From contig CM047805.1 in NCBI GenBank assembly GCA_026214975.1, positions 111,347,845-111,411,844 of the forward strand: DNA of 64,000 nucleotides, read 5' to 3'. Shown one piece after another: positions 45,550 to 56,672 of the stretch (position 1 is the first letter of the stretch; every line of letters begins with the position of its first letter). The translations under genes and the position numbers were made by a program. The stretch is from Gentiana macrophylla. Lineage: Eukaryota > Streptophyta > Magnoliopsida > Gentianales > Gentianaceae. The notes under the pieces are model-generated. The model saw only the letters and a program-made list of their open reading frames with translations, ran no database searches and was not told where the DNA came from.

Positions 45550-46069
45550 AAGATTGTTCCATACAACCTGGGCATTCTTAAAGTACAACAAACTCTAAGA
45601 AATAGTTTTCTCTACTGAATTCAATATCCATGTCCTCATCATCGTATCACATTGCCTCCATGCTTGGAAGTCACTAGAATTTACATTTAGTTTTTTGATT
45701 GTACCATCGACAAAACCATACTTGTTCTTTGTGATTAATGCCATTTCCATGGACATCTTCCATGGGTGATAGTTTGTGCATTCATTAATGGATGAACTAA
45801 CACCTATGAACGATTTCCATAAGGATGAAGAATAAAAGGGTCCGGAGGGACTCAATTCTTGCTTTTTCGCTGCCACGACTAACAAGAACTGTCAAAGGAA
45901 ATACCAGAAAACTCAATAAACAACTAGATTTAAATAGACACTACAAAATGTTTCACGAAACACTCTCAAAATTCTATGAAATTAGAAACTAGAATATGAA
46001 AAATACTTTCAAAATTCTCCAAAAAACAGTCAAGTTTTTCCAGAATACATCAGAATTAGCGCACAAAAT
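45550..46069 (-). pseudogene. Copia gag N-terminal remnant
   Basis: The frame at 45595-45885 contains NYHPWKMSMEMALITKNKYG, FVDGTI and WILNSVEKTIS. These are the motifs of the plant copia Gag N-terminal domain. It lies directly inside the LTR at 46082. Everything downstream of about codon 95 is absent, so this is a truncated element. Confidence 0.85.
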
Positions 46070-46081
46070 GCTCTGATACCA
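46070..46081 (-). promoter_or_regulatory. Primer-binding site of the truncated copia
   Basis: The minus strand reads TGGTATCAGAGC directly next to the LTR edge. This is a perfect initiator-Met tRNA complement. Confidence 0.88.
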
Positions 46082-46429
46082 TGTAGAAATTGATGAAATT
46101 GTAAATAAAAGACAAAATAAAAGGCGAAATCGAGCTTAATCTGTGAAAATCATCAAGTTAAGTTACATGGTGTTGATGATTGAGTATTTATACATGATAC
46201 TCCATATAAGCCGGTTAAAAGTAGTTACAACCGGTTATAACAGAAAATACATGAGTTTTCTTTAGCTTCATGTTCTCAGCTGAAAATGTTTAGTTGAGTC
46301 TTCAAGTCTGAAGTCTTCTCGTCTGAAATCTCCGCTGCTGATTCTCTTCACGTCTGTTTCTGTTCAGCTTATTGATTTAGCTCTGAATATGACATTATAA
46401 GTGTATGCACATTCTACTTGCATCCAACA
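46082..46429 (-). repeat. 5' LTR of the truncated copia (348 bp)
   Basis: In plus orientation it starts TGTAGAAATTG and ends CATCCAACA. The minus-strand TATA box TATAAATACTC lies at 46182-46192. There is no partner LTR. The 3' part of the element has been lost to the left of 45550. Confidence 0.85.
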
Positions 46430-46814
46430 CTCATTTATCCACATTATACATATTAAGATTGTATATTGCTCGAAGCATGCTAAAAGTATTGAATGAGGGA
46501 GGCATTGAAAACGATTTGAACATATAAAGATAGTTAAAATATGTACCACCTCAAATATCCCAAAAGAGAGATAAATTACTTGCTATAAAGGAAAATCTGT
46601 ATTTGAATTACACGAACTCTTGAAGAGTTATGAAAAAATATATTGTACAAGTATTTGACTTCCACTATAAATTACATATATCCATAATAAAGTTATATAA
46701 ATATATTTTTGGTCTTACTGACTAATTACTGTACTTTTCCTCGGGATTTTGGAAAATCAGGCTTTGTCCCTCCCACCCCTCTTGGAATTAAAGTTTCAAA
46801 AGGGACCACATTCG

Positions 46815-47010
46815 ATTTTAGGTATAACGCCGATAATATTATCGTTCAACCACTCATAACGACAATAATATTGTCGTTAAATCACCCATTTAGAGAAAAG
46901 ACGATTATAGGCGTAACGAGGCATGTTTAACGTCAATAATATTGTCGTAATTATTTAACGGCAATATTATTGGCGTTAAACATGCCTCGTTGCGCCAATA
47001 ATCGCCTAAA
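46815..47010. repeat. Left cluster of AT-centred palindromes
   Basis: Successive near-perfect palindromes of the form AACGNCAATAATATTGNCGTT occur at 46825-46846, 46858-46880, 46929-46950 and 46957-46977. A larger inverted repeat (GGCGTAACGAGGCATGTTTA near 46911 against its complement at 46975-47000) encloses two of them. Possibly subterminal binding sites of a DNA transposon. Confidence 0.7.
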
Positions 47011-47105
47011 CGATGCTATTATTGTCGTTCCCTCTTCTTCTCCCCCAAATTATCATTTTTGCTGCAAAATCCCCAAAAATTCTCAGAAAACGATCTGATT
47101 TTGCA

Positions 47106-47160
47106 ATGGATTCTGAGGCTCTTTTGGAACAAATGGATCAAATTGCACAACCGAGATAGC
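47106..47160 (+). other. Very short ORF between palindrome clusters
   Basis: The ATG at 47106 encodes MDSEALLEQMDQIAQPR then stops. It is preceded by a GC-containing, leader-like stretch and lies between the two palindrome clusters. It could be the start of a spliced transposon gene. There is no further support. Confidence 0.2.
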
Positions 47161-47399
47161 CACCGAGGTTAATATTAATGTCTATCTCTCATTTTTTTCG
47201 AATAAGAAGCTAAATCTTTGATTATTTGATTGTATTTTTGTTGTGCAATTTGTAAGTACTTTGAGGTCAAAAGGCATGTATAGTAAGAATCTTTGTTGTT
47301 GTTTAGCAAGATTTTGCAAATGGAGGGGGTAGATTGGTTAGGGTTGTGGGTTGTTTTTGAATTTCCGAGGAACACGATGATAGATAGGCTCTGAATGAT

Positions 47400-47560
47400 G
47401 ATTTTACGCCAATATGTGGATGATTTTACGCCAATATTCGATGTTATTGGCGTTAAATATGTGTTTAACGACAATAATATTGTCGTTAAGTGTATGTTAA
47501 CTCCAATAATATTGGCGTAGAGTATTGTTTAACGCCAATAATATTGTCGTTATTGCTTAT
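47400..47560. repeat. Right cluster of AT-centred palindromes
   Basis: Palindromes at 47467-47488, 47498-47518 and 47530-47551, plus two direct copies of GATTTTACGCCAATAT at about 47398-47437. Same motif as the left cluster, about 600 bp away. Confidence 0.7.
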
Positions 47561-48350
47561 TATTTAAATTTTTAGTGTTTAATATATATAATTCAATATA
47601 CATAGTTTGAATGTATAATAATTTAATAACCTTGTTGTAATGGTGTGAACATAATTTGACTTAGTATAATTTGGAATGAATATGTAATAGCCTCTATATA
47701 ATATAATTGCCTTAGTATAGTATAATGTAATCTAATATTTAATAGCCCTGTATAATATAATTGCCTTAGTATATTCATATGCTCAATATCACTGCAATGT
47801 ATCTAACTAAAATGACGATGATGAATAACACATAAAATAACACAAATAAGAACGAACAACGACAATAACATCGCCGACTCCGTTCGCCTTCACGGTGAAA
47901 GCCTCCACCAAAAGCGAGGTTCTTGTAGGTTTAGGTTGTTTTCGGTTCAACTCTTTCCTTCTCACCGCTTATGGCCTTCCTCATGCCTCGCAAGGAATGA
48001 GGTCCTATAGATAGCTCGTAGAGGATTTGTAGGTTCTCCTACTCATCTCTCCACTCAAAGAGCTTGGTAAAGCCTCAACTGAAGTGAGGCCTCCTCAGAG
48101 ATTATGTATTTTATTGATGTTTCGCCGACTCGCCCGGCATCGCCATCACTCCTCCCGTGGTTTACTAACAAACAACGCAACTAAATGACACAAAACTTAA
48201 CATACAAAACCTCACCGTTACTTAGAAATAATCGATCAGAAATACTAATGTTAACAACAAACAATGCAACTAAATCACACAAATAACCAAACAAACCAAA
48301 CCTCAAATCGTAAATAAGTTATATGAAAATAGAGAGACGACACTTAATTT
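47561..48350. other. Noncoding stretch with a short tandem duplication
   Basis: A phrase TAATAGCC...TATAATATAATTGCCTTAGTAT occurs at 47685-47718 and 47739-47773. From 47870 to 48165 the sequence is GC-richer, but no frame with a recognisable domain was found. Confidence 0.4.
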
Positions 48351-48369
48351 TATGTTTATGAACCTATAT

Positions 48370-48526
48370 GCATATTTCCATGTATATATATATATATATA
48401 TATATGACATATGTATTTCCATATACGTGTGTAGCCGTGTATGATTTACACACATATATTTGTTGATTACGACTTATTATAAATATACGTGAAAGTTGTA
48501 ATGTATATATATGTGACGTATACATA

Positions 48527-48584
<58 letters not shown>

Positions 48585-48682
48585 TATACATTACAGCTTT
48601 CACGTATCTTATATTTATATATATAGTTTGACTTCAAATCTATATGCACACACACACATCTATATATGTGCATAATATATAT

Positions 48683-48739
<57 letters not shown>

Positions 48740-48745
48740 GATGGG
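48370..48745. repeat. Compound AT and CA microsatellite
   Basis: TA runs at about 48383-48404, 48530-48578 and 48716-48740, and CA runs at 48643-48657 and 48683-48716. Both strands give artificial open frames of YIYIY and VCVCV type that are not genes. Confidence 0.95.
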
Positions 48746-49201
48746 AGTTTGGAATTTTAAAGGGGAATCCGCTAAGTTGACAAGTGTTTTAACAAATTTA
48801 AAAAGTTGAGCGCTGGTGATGTAGATTTTGAAGACAGTGTTCGTAAAGTCCATATTTAGGCGTTTTAGAGGCGAATGAAAAACATGAAAAGTGGAAGTTC
48901 TCGTGGGGTGATTTTCAGATATCTTGGATTCAACATGATATACCCCGACATGCCTGATGAGCTACATTTTAGGTTTGGTAACCCGGGACAACATGCGTGT
49001 TTGGCGGAGAGAGTTCGCCATGATATCGGCTTACGCTTTGACCATCTTGATCCGACTTTGGGTACGGGTACTTTCTATGTGCTTTGGCCTCAGATGTTAC
49101 TACTTGGAACAATATAAAAAACAAGCTATTACCATAAAAATTTTGGAGAGGGCATTTGAACATCCTGTTCGAGACGGTGCTCATACCGAATGAGATTGTA
49201 T

Positions 49202-49301
49202 NNNNNNNNNNNNNNNNNNNNNNNNNNNNNNNNNNNNNNNNNNNNNNNNNNNNNNNNNNNNNNNNNNNNNNNNNNNNNNNNNNNNNNNNNNNNNNNNNNN
49301 N
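49202..49301. other. Assembly gap (100 N)
   Basis: Exactly 100 unknown bases. The round number suggests a placeholder, so the true distance between the flanks is unknown and they may not be adjacent in the genome. Confidence 0.99.
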
Positions 49302-49559
49302 GATTTACAACATTATACGCATCCCCAAGTTCCCAAAGAAACTCAAGTGTGGGTTTCATCAAAAGTACATGGTGGAATTTGATAGATTTGATTTATGATG
49401 ACCGGTGAAAATGAAATAACGATCCCCAATCAGTAATAAGTTGAGATGAGGCTATCGTCGTTATCTCGAGTGAGAGAGACGCAAAGAAATCTCTAACAAT
49501 CGAAATGTTTATTCGACCTCTGGGAGTCCTTATCAACTTTTTCCACCCGCAACCTCGGA

Positions 49560-49745
49560 TTAGATTACGTCCCCATTGATCAATTTTTTCAAGAGTTTAA
49601 GCCTTTCTCCATCGAATAGAGAACGGACGAAATTTAGATGTCTCGGGACGTTATTATGAAAACAAGAGGCATGCCCTTCGGGAACCACACCATCAGGCGT
49701 ATGTGGTTCGTAACTATTAACCGAGGGAGAGGAGCGGTTAGACAT
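49560..49745 (-). pseudogene. Short ORF downstream of a palindrome/TATA module
   Basis: The ATG at 49745 opens MSNRSSPSVNSYEPHTPDGV and stops after 61 codons. It lies about 75 bp beyond the TATA box at 49821-49830. I do not recognise it. It may be the start of an Athila accessory ORF. Confidence 0.35.
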
Positions 49746-49820
49746 TTCTGACAAAGAGATTTAAACTAAGCTAGATAGAAGGAAAGAAAGAATGAGCAAA
49801 GTTCAAGGCTGCTGCTCTTT

Positions 49821-49830
49821 CCTTTTATAG
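49821..49830 (-). promoter_or_regulatory. TATA box next to palindrome module a
   Basis: The minus strand reads CTATAAAAGG, 61 bp downstream of the nearest GGATCGATCC site at 49891-49900. Good consensus. Confidence 0.5.
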
Positions 49831-49890
49831 AAATAAATCTATCAAGCAAAAGTAGAAAAAATCTCTTTTCTGCGCGTTTTTGTACTTGCC

Positions 49891-49995
49891 GGATCGATCC
49901 GAGAAAGGGCCGGATCGATCCGGCCTCTGAACTAGTAATGCTGTCAGGTCGGTACTCTCAGGTCGGATCGATCCGGTAAAAGGCCGGATCGATCC
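49891..49995. repeat. Palindrome module a: four GGATCGATCC sites
   Basis: Perfect 10-bp palindromes at 49891-49900, 49912-49921, 49965-49974 and 49986-49995. They form two pairs, each spaced 21 bp from start to start. The pair linkers are GAGAAAGGGC and GTAAAAGGC, the same as in module c at 60413-60540. Confidence 0.9.
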
Positions 49996-50344
49996 GGAAC
50001 ACTACTGTTCACGGACAGAGTTGATTTTGCTTGTAAAATGTCTAGATTTTTCTAGGGGACAAGTTTTCTTCCTTTTTTTTTTTTTTTTTTTTTTTTCATT
50101 TTCATTGTGTTATAACGATAAATTTTACTACACGATACGTAATACCAAAATATGTAACGAAAACATGAAGATCGTATTAAAAATAAAATCCAACCAAAAT
50201 CAAAATAACCTAAAATTTTACGAAAACGAAATTGTACGAAAAATAAAATGTTTCAATGTCAAAAATCATGGAATGTTTAAAAATCACTCCTCTTCATCAC
50301 TCAGCTCGACGTGGCTTGAACTTGGCATAGCTTGAGAACGGGTC

Positions 50345-51777
50345 GATTCTTGGGATGGATCTTGAAAATAAGTTGACATCCGCATCAACTATCTAGTCCC
50401 ATCGAGCTCATCTCTCGTGATATCGTAAAAGTGCTTCCCCATCTCGTCGTGGTATGGCCAAATGATCCATCCAGTCCATTACGATGTCGCACCGCCGTAG
50501 TACTGGCGTCGAAAAATCTCTACACCACTAGTTTGAAATCCAAAAGAATGTGGCATTTGTTGGAAGTCCGAGTGAGTGGCATCGGTGGAATGAAATCGGG
50601 CAAGGTATAAGGTTGGGTTTGGCATTGCGAATATCCATCTCGGCATAGTAGGGTTTTGCAAAGATATTCATTTGATATAAACCTCGTATGCCTTGGCGTA
50701 AATCTTCGAGACCATAATTTATTCCTTTCACTTAAAAGCACCATATTGGCATTAGCACGATGAACATCATAGGCCATGGATTGAAACATGTCGTAAGTGA
50801 TGGTATTCGGAAATGAGTTTGAGTTTGACCTGGATGAAGGAGGGACGGCAGTGGGATGGAGTAAGTGAGGAGTCGTTGACGGTTAGGGTCCAAAAGTTTA
50901 TTCTTCCCGCCGCCTAAGTGGTAAACTAGACCTATAAGTGTGTCATCCACCATCATCAAATTATCATTTGGGAGCTCAGGAACTCCTGTCCGCGACACAC
51001 ACAAGGAAGAAATAAAACACGGAAAAGGCATGTGATTTGCTGTCTAGCATGATCGAGGCAAATTCCTTGCCCTTCTACACATTACTCTGCTATATCCACA
51101 GGTACATCATTAACTATAGCCCAAGCAATACACAAATCCTCTTTACCAAAAGATGTAAAATGCCGAGTCGGGTAAAGAAGTGTGGTGATAAAACGTTTAA
51201 TGGCTTTCATATCCCGGATACATTTCCCATAGAAAACTCTGCTTTCATGCCGAGGCAGCGATGGGATCTAACTCATTCTCGCTACCGCAACAATATGATC
51301 AAAGTCTGTTTGCTCATCCAAATTCCAAACTCAGATAATAATCCTCATTCTCCGGTATATCGAGAATACCATAAATAGCATTAATAATGTGAGGAGTAAA
51401 CGGCACTATCCTAGTTCTCAAAGTTGACAGAGGTTAACTCACCTTCATCCGTAGCATTATGAGTTGCTACCAGAGAATAAAATTCAAATACTAAGGTGGT
51501 GTTAATTTCTCCCGACCTTAAACTGGCTAATTCCATCCAATGCCTCCTTTCAAAAATATCTTTTACCTCCTTCCCAAATCTTTGAAGTCTAAGCCCTCTC
51601 TATTGCAACTAAACACTTGTCCAAATTTATTTTTCAATGCTTTCTTAGTCACAGCAGACGCGTTCTTTCAAAACTAATCGCCAATTCTTCTTCTCGTTAA
51701 AGGCCTAGTTTCTATAACTGGAATTTGGGTAGGGATATGCGGTTTATGCGTTTTACTAGCTTTCGATGATTCGCCAT
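50345..51777 (-). pseudogene. Athila accessory ORF remnant downstream of pol
   Basis: The ATG at 51777 opens a broken frame whose best reading includes SSKASKTHKPHIPTQIPVIE and TRPLTRRRIG. Further on, VPELPNDNLMMVDDTLIGLV and a TPHLLHP-like stretch (50732-51031) and ITYDMFQSMAYDVHRANANM (50520-50789) follow in shifted frames. The position beyond integrase is where Athila elements carry an extra ORF, in some lineages described as env-like. The text style resembles the ATHILA ORF1-type retroelement proteins. Function unknown. Confidence 0.45.
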
Positions 51778-52202
51778 TCTACGATAATGACAAAATAACA
51801 AACAACACGTAACAACAAAACGACACAAAACAACGAAGACAAATGTGAGTGACAAAACAATTGAAAATAAAAATTGCATAAAATAAAAAAGCGAAATTAA
51901 GAAAATAAGTGACTACAATGTTACCTTACAAAGCTTAAAAAGGTTGAAATTTGGCCGAAAGATGGAAATTTCGCCGAATAAAAGTTAAAGCTTCTCTTGA
52001 AAAATTCTTCAATTTAGATGAAAATTTGAAGAGAGTAGAGGCAAATTAGAGAAGTTTAAGAGTTGTGGTAATTTAATGGTGATGCTGTGTGATGATTTGA
52101 AGAAAAATATTCGAGTTGGGGAAGAGGGAGGGGCGGTCGTTGAGAAAAGAAAAGAAGAAGAAGAAGAAGAGACCCCGGCCCCTTTTAGGTTTTTTCAGTT
52201 CC

Positions 52203-52232
52203 GGATCGATCCAGGTTAGGTCGGATCGATCC
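52203..52232. repeat. Palindrome module b: two GGATCGATCC sites
   Basis: Perfect 10-bp palindromes at 52203-52212 and 52223-52232, spaced 20 bp start to start. On the minus strand a weak TATA-like CCTAAAAGG follows within about 30 bp. A pyrimidine-rich leader and an ATG at 51777 come further downstream. Confidence 0.85.
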
Positions 52233-52234
52233 GA

Positions 52235-52980
52235 CCACTTTTTTTTTTTTTTTTTTTAAAACTTAATAAAACTTCTACAAAAATAAAAAAACTTTTATAA
52301 AAACTTTATAAAACTTTTAAGTAATTTCATAAAGATCCTATTTATAAAATTTTCAAAGTTATATAAAAATTTTATAAATATTACAAAATTCACGAGGTCC
52401 TAATTCCAATACTTCTAAATCTTCTAGAGTTCGATGTAACGTTCTATCAACCTAACCTTAAGAAATGAGGCGTTCAATTTTCCCTTTGATCTCCATCGGG
52501 ATTTTCGGATATCCACCTAATCGTTCCTTCTTAACAACATTCAAACACTCATCCCGGGATTTGGTTGTGCTTTCCTACATTTCCTTCATGCTCACTTTTT
52601 CCACAGCTTTCTACACCTTCTTAAAAACTTTGCCCTTCTCTTTTTATCGAACTTCTCGATTTTCCATTACATTTTTCTTTGATCGATCTCTCTCAACAAT
52701 TGCTTGTTTTTCTCAAAATCAAGCTTCTATTTTAAACGCGACATCTTTATCCAAGCCTAATTTCAAAAGCAACATAAAAATTCCTATTCTATCTAGAAAA
52801 GACATCCAGTTCTTTTACGTCTATCCGTAAAAGACGAAACTACTTTAAACATAAATAAAACACATAAAAGTAGAGTAAAGATAGATAGCACCTGGTATTC
52901 GGCTGAGTTTTAACTCCTCTGCTTTTCAGTTTCTTGATTTCTCTGCTTTTTCACTTTGTCGGAGGATCAGTTAGTAGCAT
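52235..52980 (-). other. Spacer between pol and the downstream ORF
   Basis: AT-rich sequence with a T run (52239-52257) and no convincing domain. A plus-strand open frame at 52465-52830 has no recognisable features and is probably chance. Confidence 0.4.
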
Positions 52981-52984
52981 TATT

Positions 52985-54107
52985 TCTTCTTTCAGTGCGG
53001 TTCCTTCTCCTTCCACAAATAACTTTACTCTATGGCCATTGGCTATAAAAGTTGTATTTCCATCGCTTAGTTCAACGACTCAGCATTTGTAAACTCGTTA
53101 CTTTAAATGGACTGTCCATCTTGATTTAAGCTTTCCCGAAATAACTTTAAACGTGAATTGTACAAGAGCACTTTCGATCACCTACATGGAACTCACGACT
53201 ATAGATTCTCTTATCGTGAAAAGATTTCGTATGCTTCTTGTAGATTCGAAGCGTTTTCATAAGAATCGAGACGGAATTCTTCTAGTTCATCAATTGAAGC
53301 AATCTATGATCACCGACAGCCTTAGGATCGAAATTCAAAATTTAATAGCCCAGAAGGCTCGGTGTTCTAACTCAACTGGGAGATGACAAGACTTACCAAA
53401 AACTAACTTATAGGGAGAACAACCAATTGGTGTTTTAAAAGCTGTTCTATATGCCCATAATGCATCGTCTAGTTTAACTGCCCAGTTTTTTCGATTTGAA
53501 TCCACTGTCTTTTCTACAATTCTTTTGATCTCTATTAGACACCTCTACCTGACCACTGGTTTTGCGGATGATAGGGCGTTCCTAACTTATGCGTTACACC
53601 ATATTTTTCAATTATCTTGGTAAATGGTCTATTACAAAAGTGTGAACCTCTATCACTAATGATAGCCCTCGGAATGCCATAACGTGTAAATATATTCTTT
53701 TTAAGGAATCGTATGACAACTTTGGTATCATTAGTGGGAAGAGCTTCAGCTTCTACCCATTTCGAAACATAATCTACCATTACTAGAATAAATCTTTTTC
53801 CAAAAGATATAGGAAATGGTCCCATGAAATCTATACCCCAAACATCAAATAACTCACATTCTAAAATAGGTTGCATAGGCATTTCATGTTTTTTAGATAC
53901 ATTTCCCCATTTTTGACAAGATTCACAGGATTTGACATACTTATAAGCATCTCTATATAGCGTAGGCCAATAAAAACCACATTGTAAAACTTTAAAAGCA
54001 GTTTTCCAACCTCCATGATGACCTCCTGCCTCACGATCATGACAAAATGATAAAATACTTAAAATTTCATTATCGTGCACACACTTTCGATTATCCCATC
54101 CGAACAT
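52985..54107 (-). pseudogene. Athila-type integrase
   Basis: The frame at 53535-54107 is open for 190 codons. It begins before the H2C2 zinc finger ([16 protein letters not shown] then [12 protein letters not shown]), followed by the core with [10 protein letters not shown] (first Asp) and [11 protein letters not shown] (second Asp). After a frame break near 53540 it continues with [38 protein letters not shown] and VLLYNSRLKLF to about 52990, the usual C-terminus. The break near the third catalytic residue makes it nonfunctional as written. Confidence 0.88.
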
Positions 54108-54289
54108 TTACGGAAAAGGTCCGTTCCTCCCAAGAATAAAATTTTAAGTCATAAAAGAATTTCTTCTTCACGCCAAGTCCAATGAGACGGAATATAATCA
54201 CAGGTTAAGTAATTAATGATATCTCCAAACCAGGTGACATTTCCTTAGAAGGAATTCTATTCTTTAATAAGCGCATGGTTGAAGGAGTA

Positions 54290-54760
54290 TCTATTTTAAA
54301 AGTTGTTCATCGTGAAATGAATCTTTAATTTCTATTCCCTTTTCTCCATCATTTTCCATTCTACTTAGATGATCCGCTACTACATTCTCACTTCCTTTTA
54401 TCTTTAATTTCAATATCAAACTCCCAAGTAAGAGAATCCATCTAAGAAGGCGTGGTTTCATCTTTCTTACTCATAAATACTTCAAAGTCGAATGGTCTCA
54501 GATAAATTATTACCTTAGAACCAACAATATACGATCTAAACTTATCTAAGGCAAAATTACACAATGCATTTCTTTTCTCAGAAGTTGTATAGTTCAATGA
54601 GTCGCATTTAACGTATGAGATGCATAGTAAATAGCTTTGAGAATTTTGTTATATCTTTGTCCTAAAAGCGCTCCTACAACTAAATCACTTGCATCACACA
54701 TAATCTCAAACGGTAAATTCCAATCACTGGTGCTATTAGCACCTTTGTGCAATAGTTAAT
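54290..54760 (-). pseudogene. Athila-type RNase H
   Basis: Minus-strand readings include MCDASDLVVGALLGQRYNK near 54640-54710, carrying the first catalytic aspartate, and SENVVADHLSRMEN near 54355-54400, the conserved end of gypsy RNase H. The region between is frame-shifted. Confidence 0.78.
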
Positions 54761-54889
54761 CTCGCTTTTAAGGTCCCGAAAAGCTTCCTTACATTTACTA
54801 TCGAAGTTAAAAGGTACTTCCTTTTCAAGCAAATGACTTAGAGTTTTCGCTATCTTTGAAAAATCTGCAATAAATCTCTATAAAATCTC

Positions 54890-55761
54890 GCATGTGTCAA
54901 GAAATCCTCTTAGAGTCCTTAGATTAACGGTGGTGGTAATTTTTCAATTACTTCAACCTTAGCTTTATCAACTTCAATTCCTATTTCGTAGATTCGATGG
55001 CCTAGAACAATTCCTTCCGATACCATTAAATGACATTTTTCCCGCTTTAAAATTAAATTGGTATCCTCATGACGTTACAACACTCTTTCTAAGTGCGATA
55101 AACATTTACCAAAAGAATCTCCGTAAACACTAAAGTCGTCCATAAAAATTTCCAAGAATTTCTCAACCATATCGGAAAATATAGCCATCATGCATCTTTG
55201 AAACGTGGTGGAGCATTACATAAACCAAACGGCATTCTTTTATACGCAAAGTTCCATAAGGACAAGTGAAAGTAGTCTTCTCCTATCTCCTGGCCGCAAT
55301 GAAAATCAGAAAATAACCTCGAATAACCATCTAAGCAGCAGAATATTTATGACCACTTAACCGCTCCAACATTTGAACTATGAATGGAAGTGGATGATGA
55401 TCTTTCTTAGTATGATCATTTAGTTTCCTAAAATCAATGCACATTCGATAACTGTAATTTCTCTTGTTGGAATCCATTCATTTCTATCATTTTCTTTCAC
55501 TGTGAAACTTCCTTTCTTTGGTACCACTTGAGTTGGACTTACCCATTCACTATCTGATATGGGAAAAATTATTCCCATCTCTAATAGCTTAATGACCTCT
55601 TTCTTAACAATTAACTGCAAATTTGGGTTGAGGCGGCGTTGTGGTTGAATACAAGGCTTAGCATCTTCCTTCATAATTATATTATGAACGCAAATCTCAG
55701 GGCTAATACCTCGAATATCAGCAACTGTCCATCCAAAAGCTTTCTTATGCTTTTTCAACAT
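54890..55761 (-). pseudogene. Athila-type reverse transcriptase
   Basis: The N-terminal block at 55420-55761 has KKAFGWTVADIRGISPEICV, then HNIIMKEDAKPCIQPQRRLN, the standard start of gypsy Athila RT. The catalytic loop EIFMDDFSVYGDSFGKCLSH is at about 55095-55155. RT and RNase H would copy the element RNA after tRNA-Asp priming. Interrupted by several shifts. Confidence 0.87.
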
Positions 55762-55904
55762 TCTAAGTAATTGATCTTCTTGTTGCTCGCTTAAAGTTGA
55801 TGAAATAATAATCGGTAATAGATTATCGCCTCAAGAAAAGCATATTTCGATTTAAAGGTAATGGTTTCAAGTCCAGGTTCTTTGGCGGATCTTCTATTGA
55901 CGAT

Positions 55905-56672
55905 TTAAGAACTCGGTCCTTCTAGTTCTAATTCCAAGTACTTATGCCATGGTGGTTTAAAGGTAAAACTTTCTGTATCTAAAGAAAGAATTATCTCTTT
56001 CATTTCAATGTCTTCCTCATCTTCTTTATAGATAGACAGAGTTAAGCATTCTTCTAATCTGTCTTCAAAAGTTGGTAACTGATTATCATAGACAGAATGA
56101 ATATCTTCTATAAAAGAACATGATTCTGATGATGCATGATTCATAGCTTTGAAAATATTGAAAGTAACTTCGTCTTCATTGACTCTTAAGATTAATTCTC
56201 CTTTACGAACATCGATTAAAGTTCTTCCCCTAGCTAGAAATGGACGACCTAGAATAAGAGGCGCCGAATAATCGCCTTCCATTTCCATAACTACAAAGTC
56301 TACTGGAAAATAGAATTTGTCTATTTTAACCAATATGTCCTTTATAATTCCTTTAGGGTACTTAATCGACCTATCTGCCATTTGCAGAGTCATTTCAGTC
56401 TTAGTAAGCTTTCCTATGCCTAACTTTCTATAATCCTCATAAGACATGAGATTTATACTCGCTCCTAGATCACATAAGACCTTCTTAAACAGAAATCCTC
56501 CAATTTCACACGGAATGGTAAAACTACCAGGATCTTTCAGTTTAGGTGGTAACTTATCTTCTTGAATTGCGGAACATTCTTCATTTAGGCATATGTTCTC
56601 ATATTCCTCTAATTTTTTCTTGTTTGACAGAATTTCTTTCAGAAATTTTCCATAGGCAGGTATATTAATCAA
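55905..56672 (-). CDS. Athila Gag C-terminus and retropepsin-like protease, open for 255 codons
   Basis: The longest clean frame in the element. It starts with the Gag-protease linker (PAYGKFLKEILSNKKKLEEY), then CEIGGFLFKKVLCDLGASIN, where the aspartic protease site reads D-L-G-A, the form usual in Athila and related gypsy elements. PLILGRPFLARGRTLIDVRK is the conserved second half. The remainder is an acidic linker. As part of a dead polyprotein it is unlikely to be made alone. The ATG used is simply the first in the open stretch. Confidence 0.8.
   Translation of the reverse strand: MINIPAYGKFLKEILSNKKKLEEYENICLNEECSAIQEDKLPPKLKDPGSFTIPCEIGGFLFKKVLCDLGASINLMSYEDYRKLGIGKLTKTEMTLQMADRSIKYPKGIIKDILVKIDKFYFPVDFVVMEMEGDYSAPLILGRPFLARGRTLIDVRKGELILRVNEDEVTFNIFKAMNHASSESCSFIEDIHSVYDNQLPTFEDRLEECLTLSIYKEDEEDIEMKEIILSLDTESFTFKPPWHKYLELELEGPSS

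Noticed and set aside
48364..48853. Open frames of 79 and 128 codons on the minus strand
   Set aside because: They translate TA and CA microsatellites (YIYIY, VCVCV) and have no gene-like composition.
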